From assembly GCA_948474755.1 (NCBI GenBank), contig CAOLHI010000556.1, positions 1 to 64,000 of the forward strand: a stretch of 64,000 bases of DNA. Direction: 5' to 3'. The DNA comes from Ctenosaura bakeri (Eukaryota; Chordata; Lepidosauria; Squamata; Iguanidae). Of the stretch, positions 9,591 through 21,321 are shown piece after piece (position 1 is the stretch's first letter; each line of letters opens with the position of its first letter). Below the pieces are notes generated by a model, which was given only the letters and a program-made list of their open reading frames with translations, was not told the origin of the DNA and searched no databases. The translations under genes and the position numbers were made by a program.

Positions 9591-11399
9591 AGCCTGTCAA
9601 AATAGAAAGGCTTTCACTTGCTGATGGAAGGAAAGCAGAGAAGAAGCCTTCCTAGCCTTCCTACAGAGGAAGTTCCAAAGACTATGAAGCAGCCACCTGT
9701 ATTCCTACCATACATGCCTGCAAAGGTGATGGAACCAAAAAAAAAGGCCTTCTCTGAAGATCTTAGAGCCTTGGCAAGCTTACATAGAAAAATACAATTC
9801 TTGACCTGAGGTGGTCCAAAACCACACAGGGGTTTATAGAACATAGCTAGCACTTTGTATCATGCCCAGAAATGATCTGGAGTCAGTTCTTCTAAGAAGG
9901 GACTCAAGTGCTCCTTTTCCCTTTCATTTTGTGTTTTGGTTGTCAGGCCAAGGGCAGGGACTTCTGCTTTTTGGTATGTAAACTACTCCCAAGAGATTAT
10001 TCACCTGTAGATCAGGGTACAAAAGGAAGGAAGGAAGGAAGATGTTGAAGTCAACACAGACACACAGAGAAATGTTAATGTGACTGTTTACATATAATGT
10101 AGCTGATTTTCAATGATTAAATCTGCATTCCCTCCAACCACCATACCTCTATCAATCTCTGCCAGTGTCCCTAGCATTAAACTAGCCCAACCTAATTTCT
10201 CCTCATTGTTGACCGATATATATCATCACAGGGAGAAATTTAGTGAAGTTCATATGTGTAAACTGTAGCCAAGTTGCATGAATTTCAATTGAACATCCAA
10301 CCAAGTGGAGTCAAAATTCTGCCTTAGTTAACCATTATCACTGCATCCTTATGTGAACTGCCATAGGTAAAGATTTCAAAAGATAATCATTACTGAACTG
10401 CAAAATAATCTTCTTCTTTATTCTAGTGTCCTCTCATATATATTACAATCAGTTTCTAAAAACATGTACTTAATATTTTTCATTTCTATGGATGGATAGA
10501 TATAAAACAGATAGAAAAAGAGATTGTTTCTAAAGAAGTGGTTTGCATTTTCAAATCATCCTGCATTCATGATTTCATCTATAATATTTATCATTTTCTT
10601 TCATATGCAGGAACTTCAAAGTCAGAAAAGATTCCTGGATAAATACTGGAACAATCCTAAACTGTCTTGAAAATACTGTTATTTCCATGCATTAATCTAC
10701 AGTGCCTTTTCTCTCATCACTGTTTCTTAGTCTCTCTGTATTTTTCACTGATCTCTCTTTCCCTGCCTGTCTCTCTGATGCCTGTAACTCAAACATTTGA
10801 AAAAAGTCCACTGAGCTGAAGCTGTCAGTTTTGACAGAAAAGGGAGTATGCCCTATGATCCCATTTTCTAATGACATGTCAACAGATCTTGATAGAAGCC
10901 ATCTTCCAAACATATTACTTAAAGTCAAGGGTGGGTGCAAAATAGCATGACAACCAAGTGGCATGTTAGATAAGCAACAGGCCTGGGCAGAAAATATTCT
11001 ATTCTTCTACAAGGCAATCGGTTTCCTTACACCCAAGAGAAAAATTGGAATTCAACCAGACTTATCTGTAGAGGCATAATATCTTGTCCTCAGGGCACAG
11101 AAGAGTACAATTTATCCAAAAGATTTAAATCAAACAAAACACGATAGAACTTTCTAAGAGCTAAGGATTCTGATGAAGTGCCAACTCCCTTATTGAAAAG
11201 CAGTCAGGAAAGCAATGGTAATAAATATGTGATGAAATGTACAATCCAGACAGTCAAATAGTCATAACAACTGCCAATTGCATTCTCTACAAAAAGGCCA
11301 TTGAGCCAACTTACTAAGCAAGTTCATATTTTTAGAAAGTGAATTATGGAAGTGGACCCAAATCATAATTTTACATAAACCTCTCATTCCTCCTTTGAC
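9591..11399. other. Unassigned sequence
   Basis: Includes a (GGAA)n run at 10025-10043. No other repeat family and no credible gene recognised; ORFs here are short, motif-free and unsupported by codon continuity. Confidence 0.4.
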
Positions 11400-11404
11400 C
11401 ACAT

Positions 11405-11692
11405 GCAGTAGCACAAGACTAGGACAAGCAGCAATGGATTCAAGCTGCAGGAAAGGAGATCCCACTTGAACCTCAGGAAGAACTTCCTGATGGTCAGAGC
11501 TGTCTGGCAGTGGAATATGCTGCCTCGGAGTGTGGTAGAATCTCCTTCTTTGGAGGTTTTTAAGCAGAGGCTGGATGACCATCTGTTAAGAATGCTTTGA
11601 TGGGTGTTCTTGCATAGCAGGGGGTTGGACTTGATGGCCCCTGGGGTCTCTTCCAACTCTATGATTCTATAATTCTATGATTCTATAAATAG
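11405..11692 (+). mobile_element. CR1 LINE 3' end fragment
   Basis: Starts in 'agcaatggattcaagctgcag', runs through 'aggaagaacttcctga', 'ctttggaggtttttaagcag' and 'gttggacttgatggcc', and ends in repeated 'gattctata' octamers. It encodes only the very C-terminal end of CR1 ORF2 plus the 3' UTR. Confidence 0.93.
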
Positions 11693-12441
11693 TTGTGATC
11701 TGATTCCATGATGAAGTTTTCATACCTGATATTTTCTGCAAACAAACTGCTGTGTAGGAGAGACTACTCTAACATGAGACACATTGAGCACAGTGATTAT
11801 CCATTAATTACCCTATCTGCTTCAAAGTTGAAACTGAAATTGAAATGGTAAGCTCCAATACAGTTCATTTGGGTTGATATGGATTAACGTCTTGAAACAT
11901 TGTGTCTCATGGACTGTATCTATCTATTTGTCTTCCATTCTGCCACTGTTTTGCACGTAGGCCCCATGTAGGTTGAGCAGTCAAGTACTCTGTGTTCTAG
12001 TCTGAATTTTAAAGGAGCTATCCAAGGTACCAAAGCTATTTGAAGAATGGGATTAAACCTCATACAGACCCCCAAAGTTTTCATGCAGGTTCACAATTAC
12101 CAAAATGGGTCAATATGTCACTCATTTGAGGCCTCCAGCAGTTGCATATTTGTGAATTATCTGCCTCCGATCACATCCAAAGCCCCAAAAATGCAAGAAA
12201 TATAAACCAGAATTTATTTTCAGTCATTTTTGAAGCACTGTGGCCTATCAGAGATTCTCAGCGGTAACATTTGCTCCTTCTGCAATTGCCCACCTCTGAT
12301 TTAAACTCTACAGATTTCTACAGCATTTACTGTGCAATCCTATGGGCCCCAGGAAGCAGAAGATAGACTAAAACTCCCTTATGGAGAGAAAGGTCCAGTC
12401 ATGGAAGGGGAAACCCATCTTCACAACCCCTTCTTAGGTGC
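11693..12441. other. Unassigned sequence
   Basis: Nothing recognised. Confidence 0.4.
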
Positions 12442-12545
12442 AGAACTTTGAAAAGTTACATTTTGGACTACAACTGCCAGAACCCACCAGCCAACGTTCC
12501 AAGTTCAGCATAGCTGCTGTGGAAACTGTAGGTCTAAAGTATCAG
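12442..12545 (-). repeat. Repeat with ggactacaactgccagaaccc core
   Basis: 'tttgaaaagttac' then 'ttggactacaactgccagaa' then 'ccaccagcca' is the reverse-strand form of the unit at 1625 and 18520. The core differs slightly from the ZNF143/THAP11-type ACTACAACTCCCAG motif. Confidence 0.55.
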
Positions 12546-14581
12546 ACGTCAGAATACTGATGTCTGGGTGGATGAGGGAGAACAGGGATGTGGCATGGAT
12601 GAATTCAAAGAGACTTTAGATTAGCAAGATCCAGCGTCTAGAATACTGAAAACATACCTTCAAGAAGATGAAAAATTTATTGCAGTCCTGGAACTAGGCT
12701 GAATAATTGCCCTTAGACTGTTTGCAGTGGAATAGTTCTATCCAAAACAGGCAAATAGAAGACAGGAAAATTTATTTCTGTTCTGCAAAAGCTAAGCAAG
12801 GCTTTGAATATGTTAGAGGCTCTCCTGTAAGATCACTCCAGTTCTTCAGGCTGGATTGCCTTGTTTACAGTTTTTTAAAAATGGAATGGTATGGAGCAAA
12901 CATAATCATGGCACATAAATCACTGACAAAACAAAGATGTAAAGAACTTTGTTTTCTGTATTTTTCAGTATAATTTGAGCAAAACAATCCGGCTCCTTCT
13001 AATTCTTGGCGGGGGTGGGGGTGCTTAAAATCAGTTATTGTCCTGAGGAATGTTTAATAATTTTTAGACATTCCTTACTTTTTACTTTTTTTAATCATAT
13101 GCTTACAGCAATATTTCTCTGGAAGACATCTATACAGGGTGACCCCATGGAAACTGAACAATTCTGCAGTTTGGTAAAAAAAAATATGTATATCCTTTGC
13201 TACATTTGGCAAGAAATAAGATTTTAGATTTAAAATATATTTCCAGACATATCCCACTATGTGAAGCAATTTATTAGAACAGACCAGCAGAAAGCTAAGA
13301 ATAGCAGAAACAAAATATGCTTAGTCCTAAAGGTTTTTTCTTTTTTTATAAAAGAAAGAAAGAAAAACAAAAATTGTGTTTTCTACATAAAATGTAAATG
13401 GTAAATAATGTCTGAATTTTAGGTTATCCACCAGAGCAGATAAACCATGTCATCTGTCTTAAGGGCAGAGAAAGATACCATGGTCAGGATTTAGTGAGTC
13501 CTTGAAGATTTGCATCAGTGAAAAGAAAAGAAAGCTAAAAAGGAAGGGGAAGAATTTACATATGTCATTTCAAGATAAAATGCACCCATTGAGTATATTC
13601 TTCAGACATATTTCTAGAGAAGGAGGGAGGTAGAAGAGCTGATTTGCAACCAGCAAAAAATCCATAATCTAATATAAGTTTCTGAATTTTATTTCAGATA
13701 ATAGTGACTATTTCTTCTTTGTAGACATACCCAGCAGAAAAGACCAAGGCCAGATATAGTCTCTGATGGCTGCGCCCTCCTTTCATAATTCATTGCATTC
13801 TTTATTTGTTTAAAAATTTTCCTCTTACTTGCAGGATTTATCTCTCCTCACCTGTCCTTCTGTTTTATTCCTCTCTCAAAGCTTCTCAAGGAGAATAATC
13901 TAAAACAGAAGGAAAAGACATCAGCATTATACGTGTAAGTACACATTATACGTTTATGGCTATGAGAAAGATAAAATAGTGATTCTCTATCAAATAGCAT
14001 AATGAATAGGAGAACCAATACATAAATTCAAGGAAAGCCTGTTGCCTTATGGACCATAAAGGTGTATGACTCCTTAAACTTTGGATTTATTACATTTGAT
14101 GTGTGATATTCAGCCTTGTCAGAGGCAATCTGGTGTTCTTAGAAAGCTAGCTGAAATATAGGTAAGTGGACAATTCAAAAGAATAAGGGAGCAGAGAAAA
14201 AGAAAAGATATCAAACGAAAGAAGGTTTGACCTTTAAAGCCTGAAAAGGTTTGTGGTCAGGTTATCTGAAGGATATATAGACCTCTAGGTTTTGAAGCTC
14301 TTTGGGAGGTCAGGTCCTTTTTCTGTGCACTGCCAATATCTGAGACATGATGATTGGCATAGACATAAGCTCCCTTCTCACAAAGGACCATTTACTTCCT
14401 TCTCTTTGGCCTCCTGCCATGGAAAGGCCTTCTTATTTTTATTACTGGTCTTTCTTCATTGCCTGCTGTTTTTATCTCCTCTTGTTGAAAGCTTGGAAAG
14501 TTACTTTTTAAAAGTAATTATTCACAGTTATAGTTCCAAGATCCTAGAAAGTAGCTTATAATAGAAGAAACCAAGCAATAT
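12546..14581. other. Unassigned AT-rich sequence
   Basis: Two kilobases with no recognised repeat or gene. Homopolymer T and A runs near 13080 and 13350. ORFs up to 89 codons have no motif. Confidence 0.4.
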
Positions 14582-14875
14582 CTCAAGCTGCTCAACTGCT
14601 TGATGTTTTTATTGGTAGAAAAGTCTAGCATGTTTCAACCGTTATATGCTCTCAAAAGCCTTCTTCAAGGGCTATTTGAAATTTAATTTCAGAAATTTCT
14701 GAAGCTGAAACTCTCACACTATTTACCAGACAAAAGCAATAATATTTGTCAATATTCTGTATTGGTGACTTAGTTTTGTATGCTTAAGTAATGTCTCCTG
14801 GCCTGACCTTTCTCACCATCACCACTAGAAGTTCACTTAATAGCCAGGAGCCAGGTGAAGGAAGTCAGTTCAGCT

Positions 14876-15182
14876 CAGAGGTGTATCTAGGGTGAGGCAA
14901 CTGGCCAATGCCAGGGGATGCAAAAAAAGGACTCCCCCTGCCTGCCCTCCTGCTGCCACTCGCCCTGCCCTCCACCCACCCCACTCACCCCAACCACCAC
15001 TGCTCGCCCTGCTCCCCACTACCACTTGCCCTGCCACAGCTTGTCCCACTCACCCTGCAGTCACTCGCCCCACCCCCACCGTTGCCCCACCCCTGCCAGG
15101 GTCCTTCCTGGCCATGTGTGGTGGTGGAGCAAGAGTAGCAGCACCTATGGGCACAACTTCAATGCTTGCCCTAGATGCTGTT
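14876..15182. mobile_element. GC-rich insert inside the foldback element
   Basis: Starts CAGAGGTGTATCTAGGGTG and ends CCCTAGATGCTG, imperfect inverted ends of the CAGAGG-GTATCTAGGG kind also seen near 8806. Its C-rich core (CCCTGCCACTCGCC-like units) generates long ORFs in several frames that are compositional artefacts. Possibly a small hAT-type MITE; the target duplication is not clear. Confidence 0.45.
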
Positions 15183-15234
15183 GAGTCTTGGTATGCCACT
15201 GGTTCAACTGCTGATCAGAGCACATGGAGGACGA

Positions 15235-15332
15235 CATTTCCAACCTCCTCCCACCAGCGAATGAGGCTGCAGCTAGGTTTTCCTGTTGCTGATTGTCGCA
15301 GCCTCATTCACTGATGGGAGGGAGTTGGAAAC
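15235..15332. repeat. Central hairpin of the foldback element
   Basis: Arms 15236-15272 and 15297-15332 pair (TTTCCAACCTCCTCCCACCA against TGATGGGAGGGAGTTGGAAA, then GAATGAGGCTGC against GCAGCCTCATTC) around a loop of about 24 bases. Confidence 0.85.
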
Positions 15333-15626
15333 ATAATCCTCATTGTGCCTTGATCAACAACTAAACAGATGTCCTTCACCTGATCCAGCTGCTGGCTGTT
15401 AAAGTGGGCTAGATGGAACATTAACATGTCTTAAAACTACATAGTTTTTCTGAGTATAGAGTATTTATGGATCTGTAACTTACAAATCCGTAACTGCAAT
15501 ACTGAATGCTAGCCATTAACATTAAATTTCAAATAGCCCCTGAAAAAGGCCTTTGAGAGCATATAAAGGCAGAAAAAAACTGGGTTTTCTTACCAATAAA
15601 AACATCCATAAGTTGAACACCTTGAG

Positions 15627-16110
15627 CCATGTCTTTGCTTTCTTCTGTGGATTTTATTGGGGGCGTCTCAGTTTTTGCTTACATTTTTTTTTAAAAAAAT
15701 AAACCTTTTGGTTTTCCATTTTTCAAACATAACTAAAATAGTTCTCAAAAGCTACCAAAATAGTTGCCTTTTTTTTAAAAAAAAAACAACAATAAAAAGT
15801 AGTTCTTTAGAAATCTGAATGAAGCCACCAAAGTCACTGTCTCCAGTACGAAACACACTCTTCCCTTATTTGCCTCTTTGTTGTCTCAATCCCCATGATG
15901 GAGCACAAGGCAGTACCAGAGCCATCTGATAGTCCTTCTCCACAACTTAGTGAAATCACATCTCTTAACCAGGAATGTAGCCAAAAGCACAAAACTAACT
16001 CAATCCAGCTATACCTCTAAAATAATGAAATTATCGTTTATTAGGCTACAGTCATAATGTAATGTAGTTATACCATTTATTTTAAAACAGATTGCAAGTA
16101 ACTCATTAGT
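15627..16110. other. Unassigned sequence
   Basis: T- and A-runs near 15685 and 15770; nothing else recognised. Confidence 0.4.
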
Positions 16111-16300
16111 TGAGAGCCAGCATGGTCTAGTGGTTTGAGTGCTGGACTCAAACCCTAGAGCCTGGGATTTGATTCCTCACTCAACCATGAAAACCCCACT
16201 GGGTGACCTTGGGCACATCAAACACTCTCAGCCCCAGAAAACCCTGTGGTAGGGTTGCCATAACTCAGAAATGACTTGAAGGAATACGACTGCAACAAAT
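16111..16300 (+). mobile_element. tRNA-derived SINE with BovB-like tail (Sauria-SINE type)
   Basis: The tRNA-like head (GAGAGCCAGCATGGTCTAGTGG, A box; GATTTGATTCC, B box) is followed by CCACTGGGTGACCTTGGGCA and the BovB-related tail GGGTTGCCATAACTCAGAAATG with ACTTGAAGG and CAACAA. This is a non-coding retroposon mobilised by BovB-type machinery, full length or nearly so. Confidence 0.9.
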
Positions 16301-17519
16301 GCATTACTCCTGACTAGTTTCTCCCAAGTTCCACTTTTTTTTTAAAGTAGTGTCATTTTTGGTTTTTATCTAAGTAGAAGGCTGTTTTTGTAAAAAAAAA
16401 AAAAAAAGATTTAATACTGAACTTGTGTATTGTTCATTTCACTATAAATTATCTATATCAATACAACTGATGTGAATGACTCCACCAATATATCACCATA
16501 ATCCCAAATATTCTCTTCATTATTTGTGAGTCTTTCACCTTAAGCCAGCCTGCCTGCTATCCACTTGTTCCCCCACCCCACAGGAAATGAAAAATGGGGT
16601 TGCATTTTCCTGCAATGCAACTGTGGCCTTTGAGGTCAGCACTGGTATTGCTAGCAAGTTCTTCAGTTGAGTTCAGTGAGAACTCCTTTGTGCACTGTGC
16701 TGTAGGATTAATGCAAGTAATTCCTGTAACTGTTAATGGGAGCAATCCACTTAAATGCAATGTTAACACATGAGCAAATGGACATCATTTGTGTAGGAAT
16801 AGTCAGCAGATACTGTCAATTGCAAAAAGCCCTGAGGAAAATTCATGTTCTATAAGAGTCAGGATTTGATTGAAAGGGACACTTCAGGGAAGTGTATTTT
16901 TGCAATCTGAATTATTTGTCTCTCTCTGCCCACCCACCACCCCCCCTTTTTTTTATGACTTGTTTGTCTGAGTTTCTCTGTAATTGTTGTTAGCAGGAGT
17001 ACAACTGCCGCATCAGCACTTCAAGGTACCATTTTCAATTAGTGCAATATTGCCATTAAATGAAGACATCTATTAAGTCACCAGCACAAATCCAAAGTGC
17101 AGTGTAGGGCAGAGGGAATCTTTAGTTAAATTAACATTATAGCCTTTTTAAAGGTATAATCTTCATCAACACTGCTATCCATACAAATGAAATACAGATT
17201 AAAATGAGTTTCTCATTGAGCTTATTTTCTGGCCTTTAAAATGTGGCCCTTCCTGCCACAGTAGATAAGTTTGGAAATGTTGCAAAACATACCTGATTTG
17301 CCAAGGCAAGTGCTGCAAATGAATGGTGAAACCAAGGATAAGGCCATTTATCATATATGCAGAAGAATATTAAGTTTTTTTTTATTAGTTGCATATTCAG
17401 CAGAATCAGATGGTAAAGCTTCTTGTTACCATAAAAAGTGGGGGAACTTAAGGTCCACCAGCAGTGCTAGCATCTCCTTATAATTTGAGGAATTATTAGC
17501 TCAAAGGAGACCTATGAGA
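16301..17519. other. Mostly unassigned, possibly low-repeat sequence
   Basis: Poly-A run near 16390-16407 and a T-run near 16950. The stretch 16780-17480 has no repeat I can name and many ATTA/TAAT words; see findings. Confidence 0.4.
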
Positions 17520-18149
17520 GGAGGGTAAGAGCAGGGTCTTCTCACCCGTGTATACCAGCACTAACTGAAGAGATTACTCCAGCTACAAATTAAACAAGGT
17601 GCTTTATTGGGAATTAACAGGCACACAAGAAGTCAAGACACTCTCAAGAAACACACAAGGCTATCTGAAAATGGGGCAAGACAGGTTGGATAGAGATTGG
17701 GTAGAAAGAATAATATTTACTGAATCCTAAAACTGAAGATCACAGAAAAGTGGCTCAAACAAGAATTTGAGGGCAGCACAGAGGAATGGGAGTCTGGGGT
17801 GCAGCATGAATCCCAAAGGCTAGCAAATTACCTGGGCTAGAGCTGGGGTTTTTATACTCTATTTCCCACCCTGAAGGGGTGCAATTAAATTGTGTTCTGG
17901 AAGAGAAAACAAAGGAGGCCTGGGACAGGCTGATTGTCTTAATGTTAGGTGACAAAACATTGGTGGGAGTTGTGACAGCCTCTTATTGTCTTGGTTGGTT
18001 AAGGTGAGTGGGGAAGTCACCCACAGAAATCCAAAGTGCAGTAAAAAGTGCACACAGCAGGGGTGCTCGCCTGCTTCACCTGGGCAGTTTTGCTTACTAT
18101 TATATTTGGAGGTTGGGTCATTGAGAGGATTATCCAAAACCCATTAACA
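17520..18149 (-). mobile_element. LTR-like block, minus orientation (copy 3)
   Basis: On the minus strand it starts TGTTAATGGG at 18149, has GAGTATAAAAACCCC (TATA box, 17847-17861) and CCCAATAAAGCACC (polyadenylation signal, 17599-17612) in LTR order. 'gtcttaatgttaggtgacaaa' near 17936 matches copies 1 and 2. No internal region is attached, so probably solo. The left border is approximate. Confidence 0.55.
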
Positions 18150-18479
18150 TCAGGGGTTTCTATCTAATCCTCTTGAACTTATGACCCATCCATGCTGAGG
18201 TCATCGCAACTTAGCCCACACTTACAGTCAATGTCCTGCTATCACATGCTTTTACAGTCATAGGTGCCCAGTTTTATAAAGTGATATTTCTTACCAACTT
18301 TGCCATATTGCAGGATGGGGGTGTAAGGAATAAAGCATATATTTGAATGCATCTCATGTAAATTAAAATAATTACAACTCCCTGCATATAGAAAATAGCC
18401 TGACAGAGAATGGAGTTCAGCTTCTTCCTAATGTGCAGTTTTTCTGGAATATGGAAAAATACTTTTTTAAAGTACAGCA
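18150..18479. other. Unassigned sequence
   Basis: Nothing recognised. Confidence 0.4.
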
Positions 18480-18483
18480 TCTA

Positions 18484-18575
18484 GAATTCCTTTCAGTCAG
18501 AATGCCTACCATCCAACCTGGCTGGAGGATTCTGAGAACTGTCATTCAAACAAGTGACTTATCCATCATCTGTAT
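18484..18575 (+). repeat. Copy of the ggattctgagaactgtcattc repeat
   Basis: 'ggctggaggattctgagaac' then 'tgtcattcaaacaagtgactt' aligns with the unit at 1625 in the same orientation. Confidence 0.45.
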
Positions 18576-18683
18576 TTTTCTGGGTACACAGAGAGTGTTT
18601 GTTCAGCTGTGTGATTTCTAACCTGATGCATGGAGTAGTACAGTCCAGAAGAAGCTCTACCCACTTGAATTTGTGGGGCAAAC

Positions 18684-18734
18684 ATTATATATATATATAT
18701 ACATACATATATATATATATGGGACTTAAACTCC

Positions 18735-18790
<56 letters not shown>
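18684..18790. repeat. (AT)n/(ACAT)n and (CTAT)n microsatellite pair
   Basis: AT-repeat at 18684-18720, then about 14 uninterrupted TATC units at 18733-18790. TATGGGACTTAAA (13 bp) flanks the TATC tract directly at 18718-18730 and 18794-18806. Confidence 0.95.
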
Positions 18791-18806
18791 CTGTATGGGA
18801 CTTAAA

Positions 18807-20209
18807 TTATGACAAACTATCTTTGCAATCCTGAACAAAATAAGACAGCATATTTTATTATTTTGCTATCAAAAGATATAAAAATGAATTACAGATTTTG
18901 CTTTATACCCCTTATAATTTCTTAAAACCACACCATTTGGCACCACTTTCACTCTCCTTTCTTATTTTATAGCCTGTAAAAAGTCACTTAAGGTAGGAAA
19001 GAAATAAACTTGAAGGACTAAAAAAATTTTACATTACCTTTTTAATCAGCTTACTAACCTACAGAGCTGAATATTTATCACCTTATTTGGGAATGATTGC
19101 TTTCTGCCTTCATCTATTTTGCTACCATCAGAAGATGAATCCCAATCCTTTGAAGCTCCGTTATCCAACATGTCTGTGGAAACCCTTCAAGTGGTATCCA
19201 GGTTTCATGCATGACACAGAGGACCAGCACGTATGAGGAATCAACTCAACGGAACTCCACAGACACCTCAAAAAAACAAAAAAGAGTAACTAAAATAACA
19301 AGTGGTATATGAGACTCTAGGTTGCCCTCTCTTTGCAGTGCTATCCTTGTGCTCCCTGTGAGTAAGGATAAAAGGAAAACAGTGTACCATTTGGAAAGAC
19401 TTATCATATATTGCATTAGCAACTGAGCTTTCCACTTAGCATTTTTCATTTGAACTGTTAATATTGATCATTTTCATCATATAGTACAAAAGTCATTAGC
19501 AATAGGCTCTTTTCATAATTACAGTGACTTCTATACCGCACTCAAGAAGATGAATATTGATGTGATTATGTCAAGAATTTATAACCTAAGAGAAGGCAGG
19601 TGCATCCCGGTACAGAAATCTCATTGTTAACTGATGTGGCTCAGCTGAAATGGGCCGGTTAAGAGTGGCTGGTGATTTTTCTTAACTTTTATATGTCATT
19701 TGTCACCATAGCACCTCTCTGAAGGTCTATGATCTTTTCTAGTTCCTCTCAGATTTGAACGAGATGCCTGACAAATTTTCTGCACCATTCAGTGCACAGT
19801 TGTATAATTTTATATTTTTGCTCCATAACAGACAACTATGCACAATTTTGTCAGTTGTCCCATATACTGACCTTGAAGTCACATGCTCTTCATGATTGTC
19901 AGAAATCTCAAATAAGTCTCCTGTGTTCCAGATCTATAACCCTATCCTTCAATTTAGAATGTACCTCAGGAATTCATACAGTCACACTTTCCCACTGGCA
20001 TTGCTTACCAACATTCATGAACATCTTCGCATTCAGTGTGGAAAGAAACTGAGATTTTAAAATTTGGATGTGTAAGAAACTGAAACTAGTGGCTTCATCC
20101 ATCCAGGCAAGAGTTTTGGGTGCTTAACTTCTAAAAGTCTGAATTTGACTCCCTATGTATTCTGTCATGTTTGTGAAGCTGTATTATAGTTGCCATTTGT
20201 TTTTCCTCA
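18807..20209. other. Unassigned sequence
   Basis: No repeat family or gene recognised. Confidence 0.4.
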
Positions 20210-20587
20210 GGGCCCTTTCTACTACACAAGTATAAAATTACGATTCCATTTGTATCTATCATTGCTGTATCCATGGAATCCTGAGGTTTACACCTGGGTG
20301 AGGTACTAGAACTCTCTCACTCTAAATATTCTTTCCAGAACTGCAGATCCAGGATTCCAGAGGATGGAGATATGGCTGTTAAAGTGGAATCATAGTGCTA
20401 TAACTATGACCATTTCCAAATGAGACTGTTACAGTGCGATGATTCCACTTTCAACATCCTATGGAATCCTGGGGTTTGCAGTTTAGGGAGGGGCTGCAAA
20501 CCCCAGGATTCCATAGGATGTTGAAAGTGGAATCATCGCACTATAACAGTCTCATGAGGAAATGGCCTATATCGTGTGAAATGGCCC
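20210..20587. mobile_element. Foldback MITE (Harbinger-like), outer element of a nest
   Basis: Ends GGGCCCTTTCTACTACAC and GTGTGAAATGGCCC are inverted; TCA at 20207-20209 and 20588-20590 is a 3-bp target duplication. The interior carries the family's words: TGATTCCA-type arm, TATCCATGGAATCCTGAGG and the mirrored GTGGAATCATAGTGCTATAA. A second MITE (20408-20567) sits in its right arm. The 3-bp TSD and G/C-start ends suggest PIF/Harbinger; no transposase is present to prove it. Confidence 0.8.
20408..20567. mobile_element. Foldback MITE inserted in the right arm of another MITE
   Basis: A near-perfect hairpin: GATGATTCCACTTTCAACAT and CCTATGGAATCCTGGGGTTTGC are mirrored with hardly a mismatch by GCAAACCCCAGGATTCCATAGG and ATGTTGAAAGTGGAATCATC, around a short GGGAGGGG centre. 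TAT occurs on both sides (20405-20407, 20568-20570). High arm identity implies a recent insertion or gene conversion between arms. Confidence 0.85.
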
Positions 20588-21027
20588 TCAGAGACTCTTC
20601 GTCTTTAATGCTGATAGGGCAAGTAAATATACCTGCTGGGAATAATTCTACTGAAAGAGTGAAAGAAGGAGAAGTTTGTTTCAATTAGTTTTTTAAGAAT
20701 TTATCAAAATTCAGAAACCACATTTTCAGAAGGGAAAGAATTCTATGTTTGAAACATTTGGATGTAGAAGAAAGCAAAACCCATGGATTCCTCCATCTCT
20801 TGTCATAACACATGGCTGAATGCTAGTGCTCCCAGTACCACTGCTGTTGCTATGTCTATAACAAGAACATATCACCTGGGGGCCCTTGTTCCAGAGGGAT
20901 ACATATATTTTGAAATGGTAATAGAAACACTTATCCAGTGAGAATTTGGTACTGCACATATTAAAATTCAAACTAGCTTTACAACTAAGGAAACAATAAA
21001 TGCTAGACAAATCAGGATAGGCAACCA

Positions 21028-21215
21028 GGGACCCTGTCACACTATGAATTATAGTACTATGTTTCCACATTAACTGCCATGGCAACTTCCTATGGAATTC
21101 TGAGATTTGTCATTTTGTGAAGTATTTTGAATTCTCAGCCTTGATTCCATAGGATTCAGCAATGACAGTTAAAGTGAAATCACAGTGCTATAGTTTTGTA
21201 GTGTGAAAAGGTCCC
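21028..21215. mobile_element. Foldback MITE, second subfamily
   Basis: Ends GGGACCCTGTCACACTA and TAGTGTGAAAAGGTCCC are inverted; the arms carry TTATAGTACTATG, AACTGCCATGG, CCTATGGAATTCTGAG and their mirrors. No clean target duplication seen. More diverged than the 20.4-kb copy. Confidence 0.75.
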
Positions 21216-21321
21216 TTCTGTGCTCATCCTGTGTTTTGACTGCATCTCTCATAAGCCTCAGCCAGTGGCTAGTCACAGTCACATCAGCTTGTGTAAAACA
21301 AATGTGCCTAGCACTCTGTAT

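Larger units (their letters stand above)
14582..15626. mobile_element. 1.05-kb foldback element with long inverted arms and a nested insert
   Basis: The left end CTCAAGctgcTCAACTgctTGATG then TTTTTATTGG is mirrored at the right end (CCAATAAAAACATCcata.. to CTTGAG at 15626). The mirroring continues inward: TATATGCTCTCAAAAGCCTTC / GGCCTTTGAGAGCATATA and GGGCTATTTGAAATTTAAT / ATTAAATTTCAAATAGCCCC. After a diverged stretch it returns as a central hairpin at 15235-15332. No transposase. A GC- and proline-codon-rich block at about 14876-15182 breaks the left arm. Superfamily unknown. Confidence 0.75.

Noticed and set aside
14892..15314. 140-codon and overlapping proline/threonine-rich ORFs
   Set aside because: Open in several frames at once because of C-rich low-complexity DNA inside a transposon; no motif or codon bias.
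16111..16300. Possible tRNA gene (A and B boxes)
   Set aside because: The promoter boxes belong to a SINE head with BovB-like tail; no cloverleaf-like acceptor stem seen. The same applies to 40795, 47081 and 48446.
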